A DNA stretch of 64,000 bases from Symbiodinium kawagutii (lineage: Eukaryota; Sar; Dinophyceae; Suessiales; Symbiodiniaceae). Of this stretch, positions 49,801-59,074 are shown piece by piece. Below the pieces are notes generated by a model. That model searched no databases and had not been told where the DNA came from. It worked only from the letters and a program-made list of their open reading frames with translations. The stretch is from assembly GCA_009767595.1 (NCBI GenBank), contig VSDK01016700.1:89242-153241 (forward strand). The letters are read 5' to 3'. The position numbers and the translations under genes are program-made. The first letter of the stretch is position 1. The number at the start of each line of letters is the position of its first letter.

Positions 49801-52800
49801 GTCTTTGTTCAAGGCTTGTAGGGCTTGATCAGCCTTTTCTTTTGCTTTACGAATTGCATCCATCTTGATGCATGACAATTGAGCCAAAAACCGCTTACAA
49901 ATATAAAGCCTCATGTTTTTACTGGTGCTTGTGTCATGAGATGGCTCGTTCTGCGGTAAGTGGTTTAACAAAAAAGCCAAAAAACATGATCAAAAACATG
50001 TGTTTTTTTACGATCAAGTTTTCACATGGTGTTTACGGGTTTTTCACGGTCGTTTCACGCACTTTTCACGCACTTTTCACGCACTTTTCACGCACATGAT
50101 TTTTGAGAGTTTTTTTCTCAACCCCGTTGAATTGATTCGGATGAATGCAGTGGGTACTGTGGGACGGCAGGATATATGACAAAACCAGTACGGAGAACCT
50201 ATCAGCTTTCATGCACTAAGCCTATAGGCCATCACCCCCACTGCTAAACCCGTATGGTACGTATGAAGTCATGATGAAGGCTTCAGTGATCGAATTTGAA
50301 TGCTGGTTTGAATCTTCCAGCATCAATTTCGGCTTTCAAAAAATCCACTACCTGGCTAAGGTTCGCATGGCGCCAATCAAAGGGCGCTTTTGGTCGAGAG
50401 CTAGCGCTGGCCTTGGCACCGCTGGGACATGAATGACCTGCATGAAAACAAAACACATTGGGCCCCTGACTTGTTGAGATGTCAACTCTTTGACTTGAAC
50501 CTCTTTGTCCTGGGATCCAGCCACCTAGGCATTCAGATATATATATATATATATATTTATAACTATAATCTATATTTTTCAGATATTAAACCAATCAGTA
50601 CTGAGGACAACACCATCGTATCCACGTGGTTCTTGGCTATGAACTGTCCAAATTTAGCTGGGTAAACCTGTGTCAGTCGAAGGCGAGGTCCACCTTGCCT
50701 CAGAGCCAGCATTAGGGATATAGAGTGATCATGATCATCTACATGAAAGAAATTTACAAAGACCAATGCATTCATCTTCAACCCAAGGCCGGTGCACAGA
50801 AAGTTGGCCTCGCTTGTTGATAGTTTTTTTTACAACTCCCTGTGATGAGAGCTTCAACTTCTTCTTCTGCTCTTTGGTCAAGCGTTTGTACAGCCGGGGC
50901 AGCCATGACCTTAATAGTAAAACCAGAATGCATGAAACATTATGGTTGAACTTGTGAACGATTGAATTGAACACTCAATAATCAAAATCACTTAGCCACC
51001 AACGGGGTACCAATGCCCAATGTCAACTTTGGGCTAAAGGCACCGAAGAGTCCCATCCAACTTAGTGCGCCAGCTTCAGAAACCACATACATACACCAAA
51101 TTGATGATGTCAAAGTAAATAACCATGTTGAGCTCCCCACAATCGGACTTTGTTGACAGGCATGCACTCCTTTAAGACCTTTTCCAAGTGCTTCAGGTAT
51201 GGAAAAAACTCAAAAGTAGAACTGGAGGGCTGCTCGATGAAGAAGTCGCAGGCTCTTATCGCTGCCAGAAGGCACAATAAACACAAGCGACTCCCCAACC
51301 TCAACAATTGCGGTGAAATCCAAACTCAATGGTGGCCATGATGGTGTATATATACAAGTCGCTGCAAATTGAAGGCATTTTTTGGAATACATACGTGTGC
51401 TATTTAGCCTTCATCCAAGAGACATGTTAGCTACCTTGATATACTCCTTGCGCTGGTCGCCTAATGGCCTCTTCCGGGAACGTTTCGATGTCCCACGGTT
51501 CAAGAAGATAAACGAGCAGCATGGTAACCCTGCTGTCAGCAGGGCACCCTGCTTCAGCCGCAAGGTTTGAACCATACTGTGCAGAAGCCCCGGCCTGAGC
51601 TGTCAGGATATGATGTCCTGAAGTTGGAAGTGGGATGACGTGGGAACTGGGTGTACGGCAAAGTGGTCAGGTCATGGTCAATCGACTCGGTGATCTCACA
51701 GTGGGCCCTCAACAAGTTGGCGTATTTGATCATCCAGAAGTGGCTAGGTGGCCCTTAAGTTGAGGCGTAGGCGTGTTCTGGTTCAAAAGGCCTCAGATCA
51801 GGGAGAACCCAGAGAATTCAAACAAACAATAATTATGGGCTGATTCAACCGGTAGCTTGAATTTGCCATCGTCATCCATGATCATGTGGCAGTGGGATTC
51901 TGACCAAAATTCTTCCAAATCTGGCCCTCGCCAGAGAACATGTCGAAGTTGGTCAGGTCCTTGCAGTATGCAATTACAACCTGATGATAACACGAAATAG
52001 ATCCAAACTGGTTGAGGATGGTACTCTTTCCATATGTCCAAAGTTCTGAGCGCAGTAGTCAGCCAAATGGATCCTGATCACATATCATCAAATTCAACAC
52101 TCTGCCCATAATGAATCTAGGCTGTTTGCAAAAAATCCGGTTAAGTACAACATGGTGACTGAGATGATGACATGATAGCGGGGAAACCAGCCATCAACAA
52201 GGCTCTCACAACATTTTGTGTGAGTGCCATTTTTGAGGCTGCCCATCTAGGTTTGGCTCCTTTGGCCATGGTGGGAAAATAGATCCTCGATACCTTTAAC
52301 CACGGGTGGCTGCGGTCAATTGCAAGCTGATCATTTGTGTATATATCATGATCATTTATACATATATGCACTCAGTTGGATGCACAAGGTTGTATCATGC
52401 ATATACATCATACATCGCACTTTTTGAATGCTGGCATGTCGCTGACGATGGAGAGCATCAAAAATCGGCGCAGCTCAAGACCCCCACTGCAAGATTGATA
52501 ACAAATAATCTAAATCCAACTGAATGATTATGGCGTTATTAGCTACTGACTTTGCAAAATTTTGCAAATGGAGAAGGCCTAGAGAACAAGCCTAAAGCCC
52601 AAACCCCATCACCAGCCAGCGATTTGCTTGGCTGCACTCCACCTAAGCAGAAGGTGCTTGGATTAGTGCTTCACTTGAACGTTCACCTGATCATCCAAGG
52701 CTTGAACGCAAGCGCAATGGATGGCATGCGGCACCATCCCAGAGTCAGGCCACCCAGGGCATTTTCCTGCAATAAAGACTCAATGAACAACGTTTTTCGA

Positions 52801-53262
52801 ATATATATATAGAAAAAGAACCCCTAGTAACCAACGCAATCTCCTTAAAGGACGTATTGTTCTTGGCATTGACAGTCTTGATGCGCTTTGGGTCAGCTGG
52901 CTTTATGTAGAAACTCCTGGATTTGAACCTCGAGTATTTGATGATGGCAATTTTGCTGGGTCATGGGTGGAGATTTACACTGAGTACCGTGCACCACTCC
53001 AATGCTCACATTGTCCGGCTTCTTGGTGTCGATAGTCCATGACCTGGGCAAGTTGTGGGTGAAAAGATGGAATTGGATCGGACAACACAACCAATTAAGA
53101 ACCGTACGTTTTTCCGCTCGTTTCAAAATCTTTCGGGACAAAAAAGATACCATCATTGATACCTTTGAGAGCTGTCAGATCGTCCTTGAAAACTTGCTGT
53201 GGGTCCTAGGGCAATGCAATCCAATGATTCCAAAATTTGCAAAGGCTAAGATTCAAGACTGA

Positions 53263-53294
<32 letters not shown>

Positions 53295-55834
53295 TATGTC
53301 GATCCTTTTTGGTAGCTTTTTTCTTTGGAGTGCTCTTTGTCTTCTTCTTCGTCTTTTCTGGACTTTCGGGTTTCTCCTTTTGATAATCCAATGTCTTTGC
53401 TCTCTGCATTGTCGATCCCGTTGATTTAGGGGCTGCAGCAGGCTTTCGTTTCGGTTCTGGCTCAGACACCTCTGGTAAATCTGAATTGGGTTTAGCCCTG
53501 GTGCGCTTCAAAGGTGGTTGCCCTCCCCGAGCTCCACCCCTGCCACGGCCTCTGGCCCGACCTCTCCCACGTGCAGAAGGTCGCCTATATACTGAAACCT
53601 CCGATGAATCTTCTCCCCTATCATCGTCATCCTTTTCAGCGCCATGCTTTGCTGCACGTCGAAGGTTTTTCTGTGCCTGCACGTTTGGCTATGGCTATAT
53701 CGATATGCTCATAATTTCACTCATGGACCATGAGTATATGATCGAAGAAATCATCATCAAGAGTTGCTAAAGCCAATGGTTGATCATCGGAGTTTGATTG
53801 CAGTATGAACTTAAAACAATTGCCTGCAGTAGATCATCAGGACTTTCATTGTTCTCTTTCGATGCTATCTTCTGGCATGCTTCGTTGGCCGCTGCAGGCA
53901 AAGTTTCCGGCACAATTGCAGCAGCCTGATCCTGGAGGCAACGGCAGGGCTGCAGCTAAGAGGCATCCTATATTGCAAACAAAAATCATGGAAGAAAATG
54001 CTATGGTCCTTGAAAGTTCCTCTTCGCTCATCGCCACTTAGGTTGTCATCAGCATCATCACCGTTATCATCAAATAGTTTCCTTCTTGTTGCTGTGCCTA
54101 TGCTCTCATGACTCTGCTCAGACTTCAATTTCCACTTTCTTTCTGGTGGAGGCGGTTTCTTCTCAGAAGTTCCTTCATCATCATGAAAACCATTTTTCTC
54201 GTTCATGTGGTGAACACCTCCATAGACAAAGTTTTCTGGATCTACTTCAGCGTCATCAGCTATCTTCTCTTCCTCACCACCTTCATCTCCAGGTGGCTGA
54301 GTTTCTAGCTCAACAGCAGGCTTGGCCGGTTCAGCCTGAGCGGGGGCAAGGAGATCGAAAGAATTAATGAGTATGGATGACCCTGCACAAGGATTAAGAT
54401 GCTCAGTATCGAACATCATGCGTCTCATCATCAGGATGTGCATCGTTCCATTCCTGGCAGAATGGTGAGGGGTGTGATGCAGAATGTTATTATCGATATC
54501 CTGGCCTTCAACGATTCTCGGTAAGAGTTCTTCAAGGTGTTCATGCGCTCGTGCCCGGGCCTACAGTGGAACATCATTTGCTGATTTGAAATTTAAAACT
54601 AGAAAATAAGCCATGTGAAATACACCACTCTTTGGCTCTGGCCTTGCACCAGGGTTTCTTTTTGCTCGATCACTGATGTACATGATGCATCCTCGATGGA
54701 TGGATGTCTCTGTTTCCAACCAGTCCTGGCAAAATGAAAGTGATAGCGAGATAAGTGCTTGGGTTCTACATGGTCATGAATTTCATGGGAATTCCCTGGC
54801 CTCCCTGTCAGCTTTGTCGTCCATCTTGTTCACTCGGTGTTTCTGGCATATTTGGTCCAATGCAGCCTTCATCCAGCAACCAATTCAACATTGGAAATTT
54901 GAAATTTGCAGCTGCAAAACGAGAAGGTAAACCCCAAACTAAGATTAGTGTTTTGGAAAAATTATAGTGATAAAACCCTTTGACATAAATGGACATCGCC
55001 TTAACTTCCTTCTTCGTTGGAGGGCGGCCAACCAGATCAGGAACACTGACCCAGCGCAAACAGAATTCGAAGTTCCCGTCAGCTGTAACCTCCACAAGAG
55101 AACTTGTGAATTGGTGTGCTTAAAACATGTTGGTATAACGAAGAAATGATTGCTTGCCTGGGCTTCATCCACAATGTGGCTCTCGCTATCCAAAAAGGTG
55201 AACACTATTGGCTCCTGGTCATGACCAGCACCTCTCAAAACAGCATTAATTCCCAAACGTTTGAACCTGGCCTTCTTATCCTTCCTGAGGGATGCGGCCC
55301 TGGCCATTCTCATGTTGATGTAGTCCGGATCCATGAAGCTGTCGTAGAACTCCTGGCCCAGAAAATTGTTCCCTTAGGTGATGCCCAAACCCCTGCACCA
55401 CACCAGCTGCTCTGACCCAATCCTTCAAGAGACTCACTTGCGCTGCATCAGGCTTCGAGTCGGGCATCGGAGCAATGTCGCAAAACGCAAGCACTGCGCT
55501 GCAGCGATGGATTTATTTGATGACCCCTACGTTTAAATTTAGCCCTAATAGTTTCTATCCGTATTTGATCATCTTTGTAGATCTAGATCCTTGAAACCAA
55601 TCCCTGGAGCCATAATTGATCAAAGGGAATGGCAACGTATAAAGCAACTTGCGATGCCACAGATGCATACAAGTGTGCACATGCAGGCACGGGGTTGGGC
55701 TCGCCTGTGAATTGGCCATCCAATCTTCGGCCTGAAGTAGATCAATGCAAATGCCAAGGATATGATTGTCATGTTTTGCTCCCTGTGACATAACTAAGAA
55801 CGAGGCGTTTCCGTAGAGAAGCCAGCGCACATCG
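43699..55834 (-). CDS. Giant multi-exon dinoflagellate gene: methylase-like plus transposase-like modules
   Basis: I read about 44 short exons on the minus strand, running from 55834 down to a stop at 43699-43701. Many neighbouring exons join in frame with matching splice phase, for example 53103-53196 to 53010-53043 to 52832-52916 to 52687-52766 to 52210-52293 to 51850-52045 to 51435-51548, and 46363-46415 to 46112-46298 to 45266-46060 to 45188-45212. Random open frames would not do this. From memory, the motif order matches very large predicted proteins repeated many times in Symbiodiniaceae genomes; I could not check this. Module entries follow separately. A few junctions do not fit the nearest GT/GC-AG site: 55158/55102, 51124/51060, 50764/50698, 48904/48839 and 44473/44389. 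A TGA follows exon 50352-50439 if it is read through to 50283. The reading may therefore be one intact gene with unusual splicing, two or three adjacent genes, or a lightly decayed copy. Function is unknown; a transposon-derived protein is the leading idea. Confidence 0.7.
47013..49863 (-). CDS. Basic linker and coiled-coil module of the giant gene
   Basis: Exons: 49759-49863; 48999-49619 (207 codons, serine/threonine-rich then alternating A-K repeats and lysine/glutamate-rich sequence); 48904-48949; 48591-48839, with W-L-T-R-K-M-M and D-H-P-E-L-P; 48177-48469, with K-Q-Y-L-I-L-V-E-D-S-E then a long K/E run; 47411-47462; 47234-47328; and 47013-47117, ending near a TAG at 47004-47006. Junctions 48999/48949, 48591/48469, 48177/47462, 47411/47328 and 47234/47117 are phase-consistent, using two GC donors. 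The last exons form heptad-like acidic/basic helices. From memory the W-x-T-x-x-E/K-M-V ... H-P-E-L-P pairing is typical of these dinoflagellate giants. The K-rich part probably lies in the nucleus or on DNA (inference). Confidence 0.6.
47570..48115 (+). repeat. GGGTTTT-rich degenerate repeat tract in a giant-gene intron
   Basis: Many copies of ACGGGTTTT, CCAGGGTTTTGACA and AACCCGGGGTTTTGG between exons 48177-48469 and 47411-47462. Minus strand is AAAACCC. Not a standard telomere unit (TTTAGGG). Confidence 0.6.
50052..50095 (+). repeat. 11-bp tandem repeat TTTTCACGCAC
   Basis: Four tandem units within the giant gene, following GGGTTTTTCACGG. Confidence 0.85.
50352..51548 (-). CDS. Methyltransferase-like module of the giant gene (P-C-C-S-F and F-I-E-Q-P motifs)
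   Basis: Exons are 51435-51548, about 51124-51324, 51004-51060, 50764-50909, 50613-50698 and 50352-50439. The first encodes G-L-P-C-C-S-F-I-F then a basic R-G-T-S-K-R-S-R stretch. The second encodes a hydrophobic helix followed by F-F-I-E-Q-P-S-S-S and a K-V-R-L-W end. The third gives M-G-L-F-G-A-F and joins in phase to the fourth, starting S-W-L-P-R-L. The fifth contains V-Y-P-A-K-F-G. From memory, a dinoflagellate domain with C-S-S-(F/W), (V/I)-E-Q-P and Y-P-x-x-(F/Y)-G in this order sits downstream of a SAM-binding-like glycine motif. I did not find that glycine motif here, so enzymatic activity is only inferred. The P-C motif recalls motif IV of C5 cytosine methyltransferases, which is a resemblance and not an assignment. 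Confidence 0.5.
51850..53196 (-). CDS. Middle module of the giant gene with phase-consistent exons
   Basis: Exons 53103-53196, 53010-53043, 52832-52916, 52687-52766, 52210-52293 and 51850-52045 join with matching phases (1, 2, 0, 2, 2, 0), which is the strongest structural evidence in this gene. Products include a K-P-x-D-P-K-R basic stretch, L-T-L-G-W-C-R, a tryptophan/proline-rich exon containing P-P-W-P, and a 65-codon exon with two cysteines in C-N-C and a D-D-D-G-K-F end. In exon 52210-52293 the longest open frame is not the one that fits the splice phase, which is why simple ORF calling misleads here. I do not recognise a named fold. The module sits directly before the P-C-C-S-F exon. 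Confidence 0.62.
53269..53294 (+). repeat. (CA)n microsatellite
   Basis: Thirteen CA units within a giant-gene intron. A (GT)n tract is at 14984-14999 and a (GA)n tract at 18064-18084. Confidence 0.9.
53305..54560 (-). CDS. Acidic, RGG and basic low-complexity region of the giant gene
   Basis: Three exons. 54009-54560 (about 184 codons) follows a ctgtag acceptor and encodes an initially helical stretch, then a strongly acidic and proline-rich stretch with E-E-E and D-D runs. Its lower end is set at an apparent GA donor. 53824-53931 (36 codons, alanine-rich) has a gcctccag acceptor and a GC donor (gcaatt). 53305-53676 (124 codons) contains an RGG-type run of alternating R, G and A, then lysine/proline-rich basic sequence with T-P-K-K-K. 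RGG and lysine-rich segments in other proteins bind RNA or DNA, so nucleic-acid binding is a reasonable inference, but composition alone supports it. The intron below begins with a (CA)n run at 53269-53294. Confidence 0.6.
54626..55834 (-). CDS. N-terminal conserved module of the giant gene
   Basis: Exons on the minus strand are about 55705-55834, 55438-55498, 55158-55352, 54977-55102, 54784-54874 and 54626-54725. The first holds D-V-R-W-L-L-Y-G-N and ends at a GC donor (gcgagc). The second holds the A-P-M-P motif and ends at gtgagt. The third starts E-F-Y-D and is a 65-codon exon rich in R and K, with H-I-V-D-E near its end. The fourth carries F-C-L-R-W-V. The fifth carries A-L-D-Q-I and is in a different frame from the longest open frame there, so its edges are uncertain. 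From memory these motifs occur in this order in large suessialean proteins. Biochemical role unknown. Further upstream exons beyond 55834 may exist; I did not find a convincing start codon. Confidence 0.62.
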
Positions 55835-56338
55835 CTGCGCAAACCGCATGAGCTGAACCAAAATTGCTATGATTCCAAACCATCTTTGGGATAGAGCGCA
55901 GTGAAAATCAGTGAAACGTGTAACCCCACAGTTAAACGGTGTAGTTACTAACCACACAGTTAAACGTTGTCGAGGAAGCACAGGGTATATTATGTATATG
56001 GGTTCAAGTAGGTTGAAGTTGAACATACTATCCACTTTTGGGTGGTCAGTATATACCATTTCTTATTTTGCAATATATGTGGGTTGGAATGGCTAAACAT
56101 TTAGGTTTCCAAATAAGGGGTGCCGGGAGGGGTCCAACTATGATGATTTTCCTACCATCACTCATCTGAAATAGTAAATGTGGTAGCAAATCCATCCATT
56201 GATGTCCATGAAGAATGCTGGTTGCTGATGTGTTTTACTACTGTACTACTTGCTCCCTTGCTACCTAGTGCCACCATGACCAGCCTTGCTACCAGCCAGG
56301 GCAGCCAGGGGCTCGCCATGCCCTCCATGGTGTCCCAG

Positions 56339-56439
56339 GCATTGCCCAAAAGCGCCCCGAGATGGTTCCAGCGGCCTTGGACGCGCGCGCGGCGCGCCTG
56401 CTGCGGAACTGCTGTCCGCATCTCTTGTTTCGCCGCTCG
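56339..56439 (+). CDS. GC-rich internal exon
   Basis: Acceptor tgtcccag, donor TCG/gttccc. It reads I-A-Q-K-R-P-E-M-V-P-A-A-L-D-A-R-A-A-R-L-L, a helical alanine/arginine-rich stretch, then N-C-C-P-H-L-L. Upstream bases to 56280 are open too. Probably part of the gene ending at 57840, but intervening exons are missing. Confidence 0.4.
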
Positions 56440-57424
56440 GTTCCCCTGGCTGGTTGGTTGGGAAGGCTGAGGAACCGTTACGGCGACCAACACCTAGCCC
56501 TGTTGCTGCAGAGCTGCCAGGGGTGGCTAACCAAATGGATCAAATGGTATAAACTGGGAGATCCAGATAGCAGATTGCGTCAGGTAGCTGCTCAGCAGCT
56601 ATGGGTCGTGGGGGGGAGCCACCCAGATTTTTGTTGGCCTGCTGGATCTCTCTTGGTTGAAAGGCACCAGCTGCAAACTTTATTGCTTGACCATCCGCGT
56701 TTGATGGCATTGCCTTGGAGCCATGATGGAATTCAGAGACCGATTCTAAGGAACTCTAAAGCGAGCCCAACCCAAGTTATGCTATGTTATGCTATGTCTA
56801 GTATAATCTTTAGTACACATGTTGCATTTGATTTCCAACCGCGTGGGGTTCCTCTACCCTGTGTGATCGTTGCTTCACCGATTCTTTTGTGGGAGCTCAA
56901 GCGTTAAGCGCGATAAGTGTTGCTGTGGCATGCGGATTGGCAGCATGGCTATGACAAAAGTCTGCCGATTTTTATTGGTTGTTGGGCACTTTGATTATCG
57001 GTTGAGCTGCTGCCAGACCCTGTCGCTTGTTGCTGCATGTGTTATTTCGTGTCAGGCCCGTTTGATTGCCAATGGTTCCTGAACGTTACTACGGCATTCC
57101 AGACTGTTTCAATATCATATAATCATACCCCTTTGCTTCACGTTACCATTTTAGTAGGTAAACAGCTGGTCTCCACCATATCTTCCATTGTTGGAGCTGG
57201 GGTTGGTTACCTACCATGATGCTGACTGGAAGCATAGATGTAATTATATCTCTTGGCCTGTCAATGCAGCTGAATGGCTTGCTAACTCTCTTTATTTTGG
57301 GTTCCGTGTCATCACTGACTTAGACCAAGAGATCGTTGGTTTCGTATGTGCGCGCGTGTGTGTCCAAGATCTCGCTTCCCCTCAAGTCATTCTGCCGCCA
57401 TGTGACCTCATCTCCGGCCCCCAG

Positions 57425-57840
57425 GCATCATGCGGAAACGCGCATCGAAGGAAGCCAAACAACGCACCGCCCATGAGCTGGCGGACAAGAAGTCTGAGTG
57501 ACGCAGGCTGCCTGCTGAGCTGAGAGCTGCACCACAGCTGGGACTTCAGCGCAGCAAACCGGGCTGACGCAGCATCCATTATCGCTGGTTGCCCTTCTCC
57601 ACAGAAGTGCGCCATGCATATGCGTATTTTGCACACATGCAGACTTGCATTGTTCTTGTTTCCAACATGGTGCATTTCATAACATTTCATCATTTTGCCG
57701 GTTTTGTTTGGACATATCCAGGTGATCTTCATAGTCCATTTCCACAAGTTGAGGCCTGTGACACAGCTGGGGCAGGTGAGCGCCAGCAATCTCAGCGGGC
57801 GGCCGCGTCGGGGGATGAGCGACACCTGCTCATTAGCTGA
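57425..57840 (+). CDS. Three phase-matched 3' exons of an unrecognised gene
   Basis: 57425-57497 follows cccccag and is basic (R-K-R-A-S-K-E-A-K-Q-R-T-A-H). 57538-57587 follows accacag and reads W-D-F-S-A-A-N-R-A-D-A-A-S-I-I-A. 57722-57840 follows atccag and ends R-H-L-L-I-S then TGA. Phases are 2, then 1, and match at both junctions (gtgacg and gttgcc donors). The product tail is hydrophilic and probably disordered. Family unknown. Confidence 0.55.
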
Positions 57841-58452
57841 TCTTGCCGGCCTTACTGTCATGCCTGGGAAGAAGTTGCCATGCCAGGCTTGGAACAAATT
57901 TGTTTCACAGCAGAGGGGATACCCATGGCTGGCCCCAGGACTGATAGGCAACTCACGTTTCCCACATGCATGAATCATGGCTACCAGCTGTCATGCTTCC
58001 CAGCTGTGAACTGATGCCTTTGCCAATCCTGTCAACCATGGGCCATTGGTCACACAAAAACCCACACAATACCCCCATTCTGTTGAAGGACGCTGCTTGC
58101 AGTACTTTTTGCAGTAAAAGTATTATATGTAAAAGTGTTTTTTCCATCTTCTGGGAGGCGCAAGAAGAGACTCATCCGTTACAAGTTACAACATCCTTCG
58201 AGCCAGGTCCTATTTTCTAGAAGACCGATGCGGATACATGAAGATATCAGCTCTACGTATTTGATGTCACGGGACAACCTTCAGCATGAATTTTGCATGA
58301 ACACGAAGTTGGCCTTCAAATTCAATGTTCACCAATGTTTACCAATGGTTTCAATGGATGTTACAAATTTTGCACATGTTTTACCCACGTTTTTTCACCA
58401 TGGCCTGTCACGTCCCGCAGTTTTTCATCGGATTGGTGAAACCAGGCCACAG

Positions 58453-58515
58453 CGGCTGGTTGGGCAGGAGCCTCCATTTTATGCAGAAAGAGGCCAGAGG
58501 AACCATGATGAACCC
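58453..58515 (+). CDS. Candidate 21-codon exon
   Basis: Acceptor gccacag, donor CCC/gtatcg. It reads R-L-V-G-Q-E-P-P-F-Y-A-E-R-G-Q-R-N. It may be upstream of 58819-58926 in the same gene. Confidence 0.35.
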
Positions 58516-58818
58516 GTATCGTGCTTGCATATTTTTGTATAATGTTCATATATGAAGAATACTACATACTCAACTTTTAATGCATGCACATGTCCTGAAA
58601 GTCGTGTGTTTGCAAATGTAAATGTAAACATGCTACTGTTTCCTATGCAAATGTGCATGTCAACACATGAGTTGCCTTTGATTTATGTGCGGCATATGTT
58701 GGTATGTTCGACGTTCTATGTCGTGTTGATTGGCCAGTGCAACATGCATCGTTCGCACGTTTGTCATAACGGATCGGTGGATCCTGCCCCATGGACCCAT
58801 GCCCATGTCTAGACCCAG

Positions 58819-59074
58819 CCATCGCAGCATCGCAAGGGTAGAAAAGGCCGCGCGCAGCTGACCGTGGATGGAAAGCCGATGGAGAGAGCTGAACGTGGAT
58901 CATTCAACTCAGGAGAGTACCCTTTGGTAAGCTAAGATGGCAATGGAGAGTCTGCCATTTCTAGCTGGTTGTGGATTTTCTGTTGCCCCGTTAGTTTACC
59001 AGAGAGTATGCTGCCTGGAGTTTTTGTCGATGACGATTCTACCGGGCTCTTGCCACCAGCCGCTAAACAAACAA
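58819..59074 (+). CDS. Two exons split by an introner-like intron
   Basis: 58819-58926 (36 codons) follows agacccag and reads P-S-Q-H-R-K-G-R-K-G-R-A-Q-L-T-V-D-G-K-P, ending at gtaagc. 59005-59074 continues in phase as S-M-L-P-G-V-F-V-D-D-D-S-T-G-L-L and ends at gtaaaa. The 78-base intron between them is an inverted-repeat element, annotated separately. No family recognised; the first exon is basic, the second acidic. Confidence 0.55.
58927..59004 (+). mobile_element. Introner-like intron with terminal inverted repeats
   Basis: The intron runs gtaagctaagatggcaatgg ... cgttagtttaccagag. The left end with flank (TACCCTTTGGTAAGC) is the inverted complement of the right end (TACTCTCTGGTAAAC read on the other strand), so the inverted repeats contain both the donor GTAAGC and the acceptor side ACCAG(AG). 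The short repeat AGAGTA lies just outside both ends and may be a target-site duplication. Confidence 0.6.

Noticed and set aside
57382..57978. 198-codon minus-strand frame
   Set aside because: The plus strand has three phase-matched exons over the same bases, which is stronger evidence.
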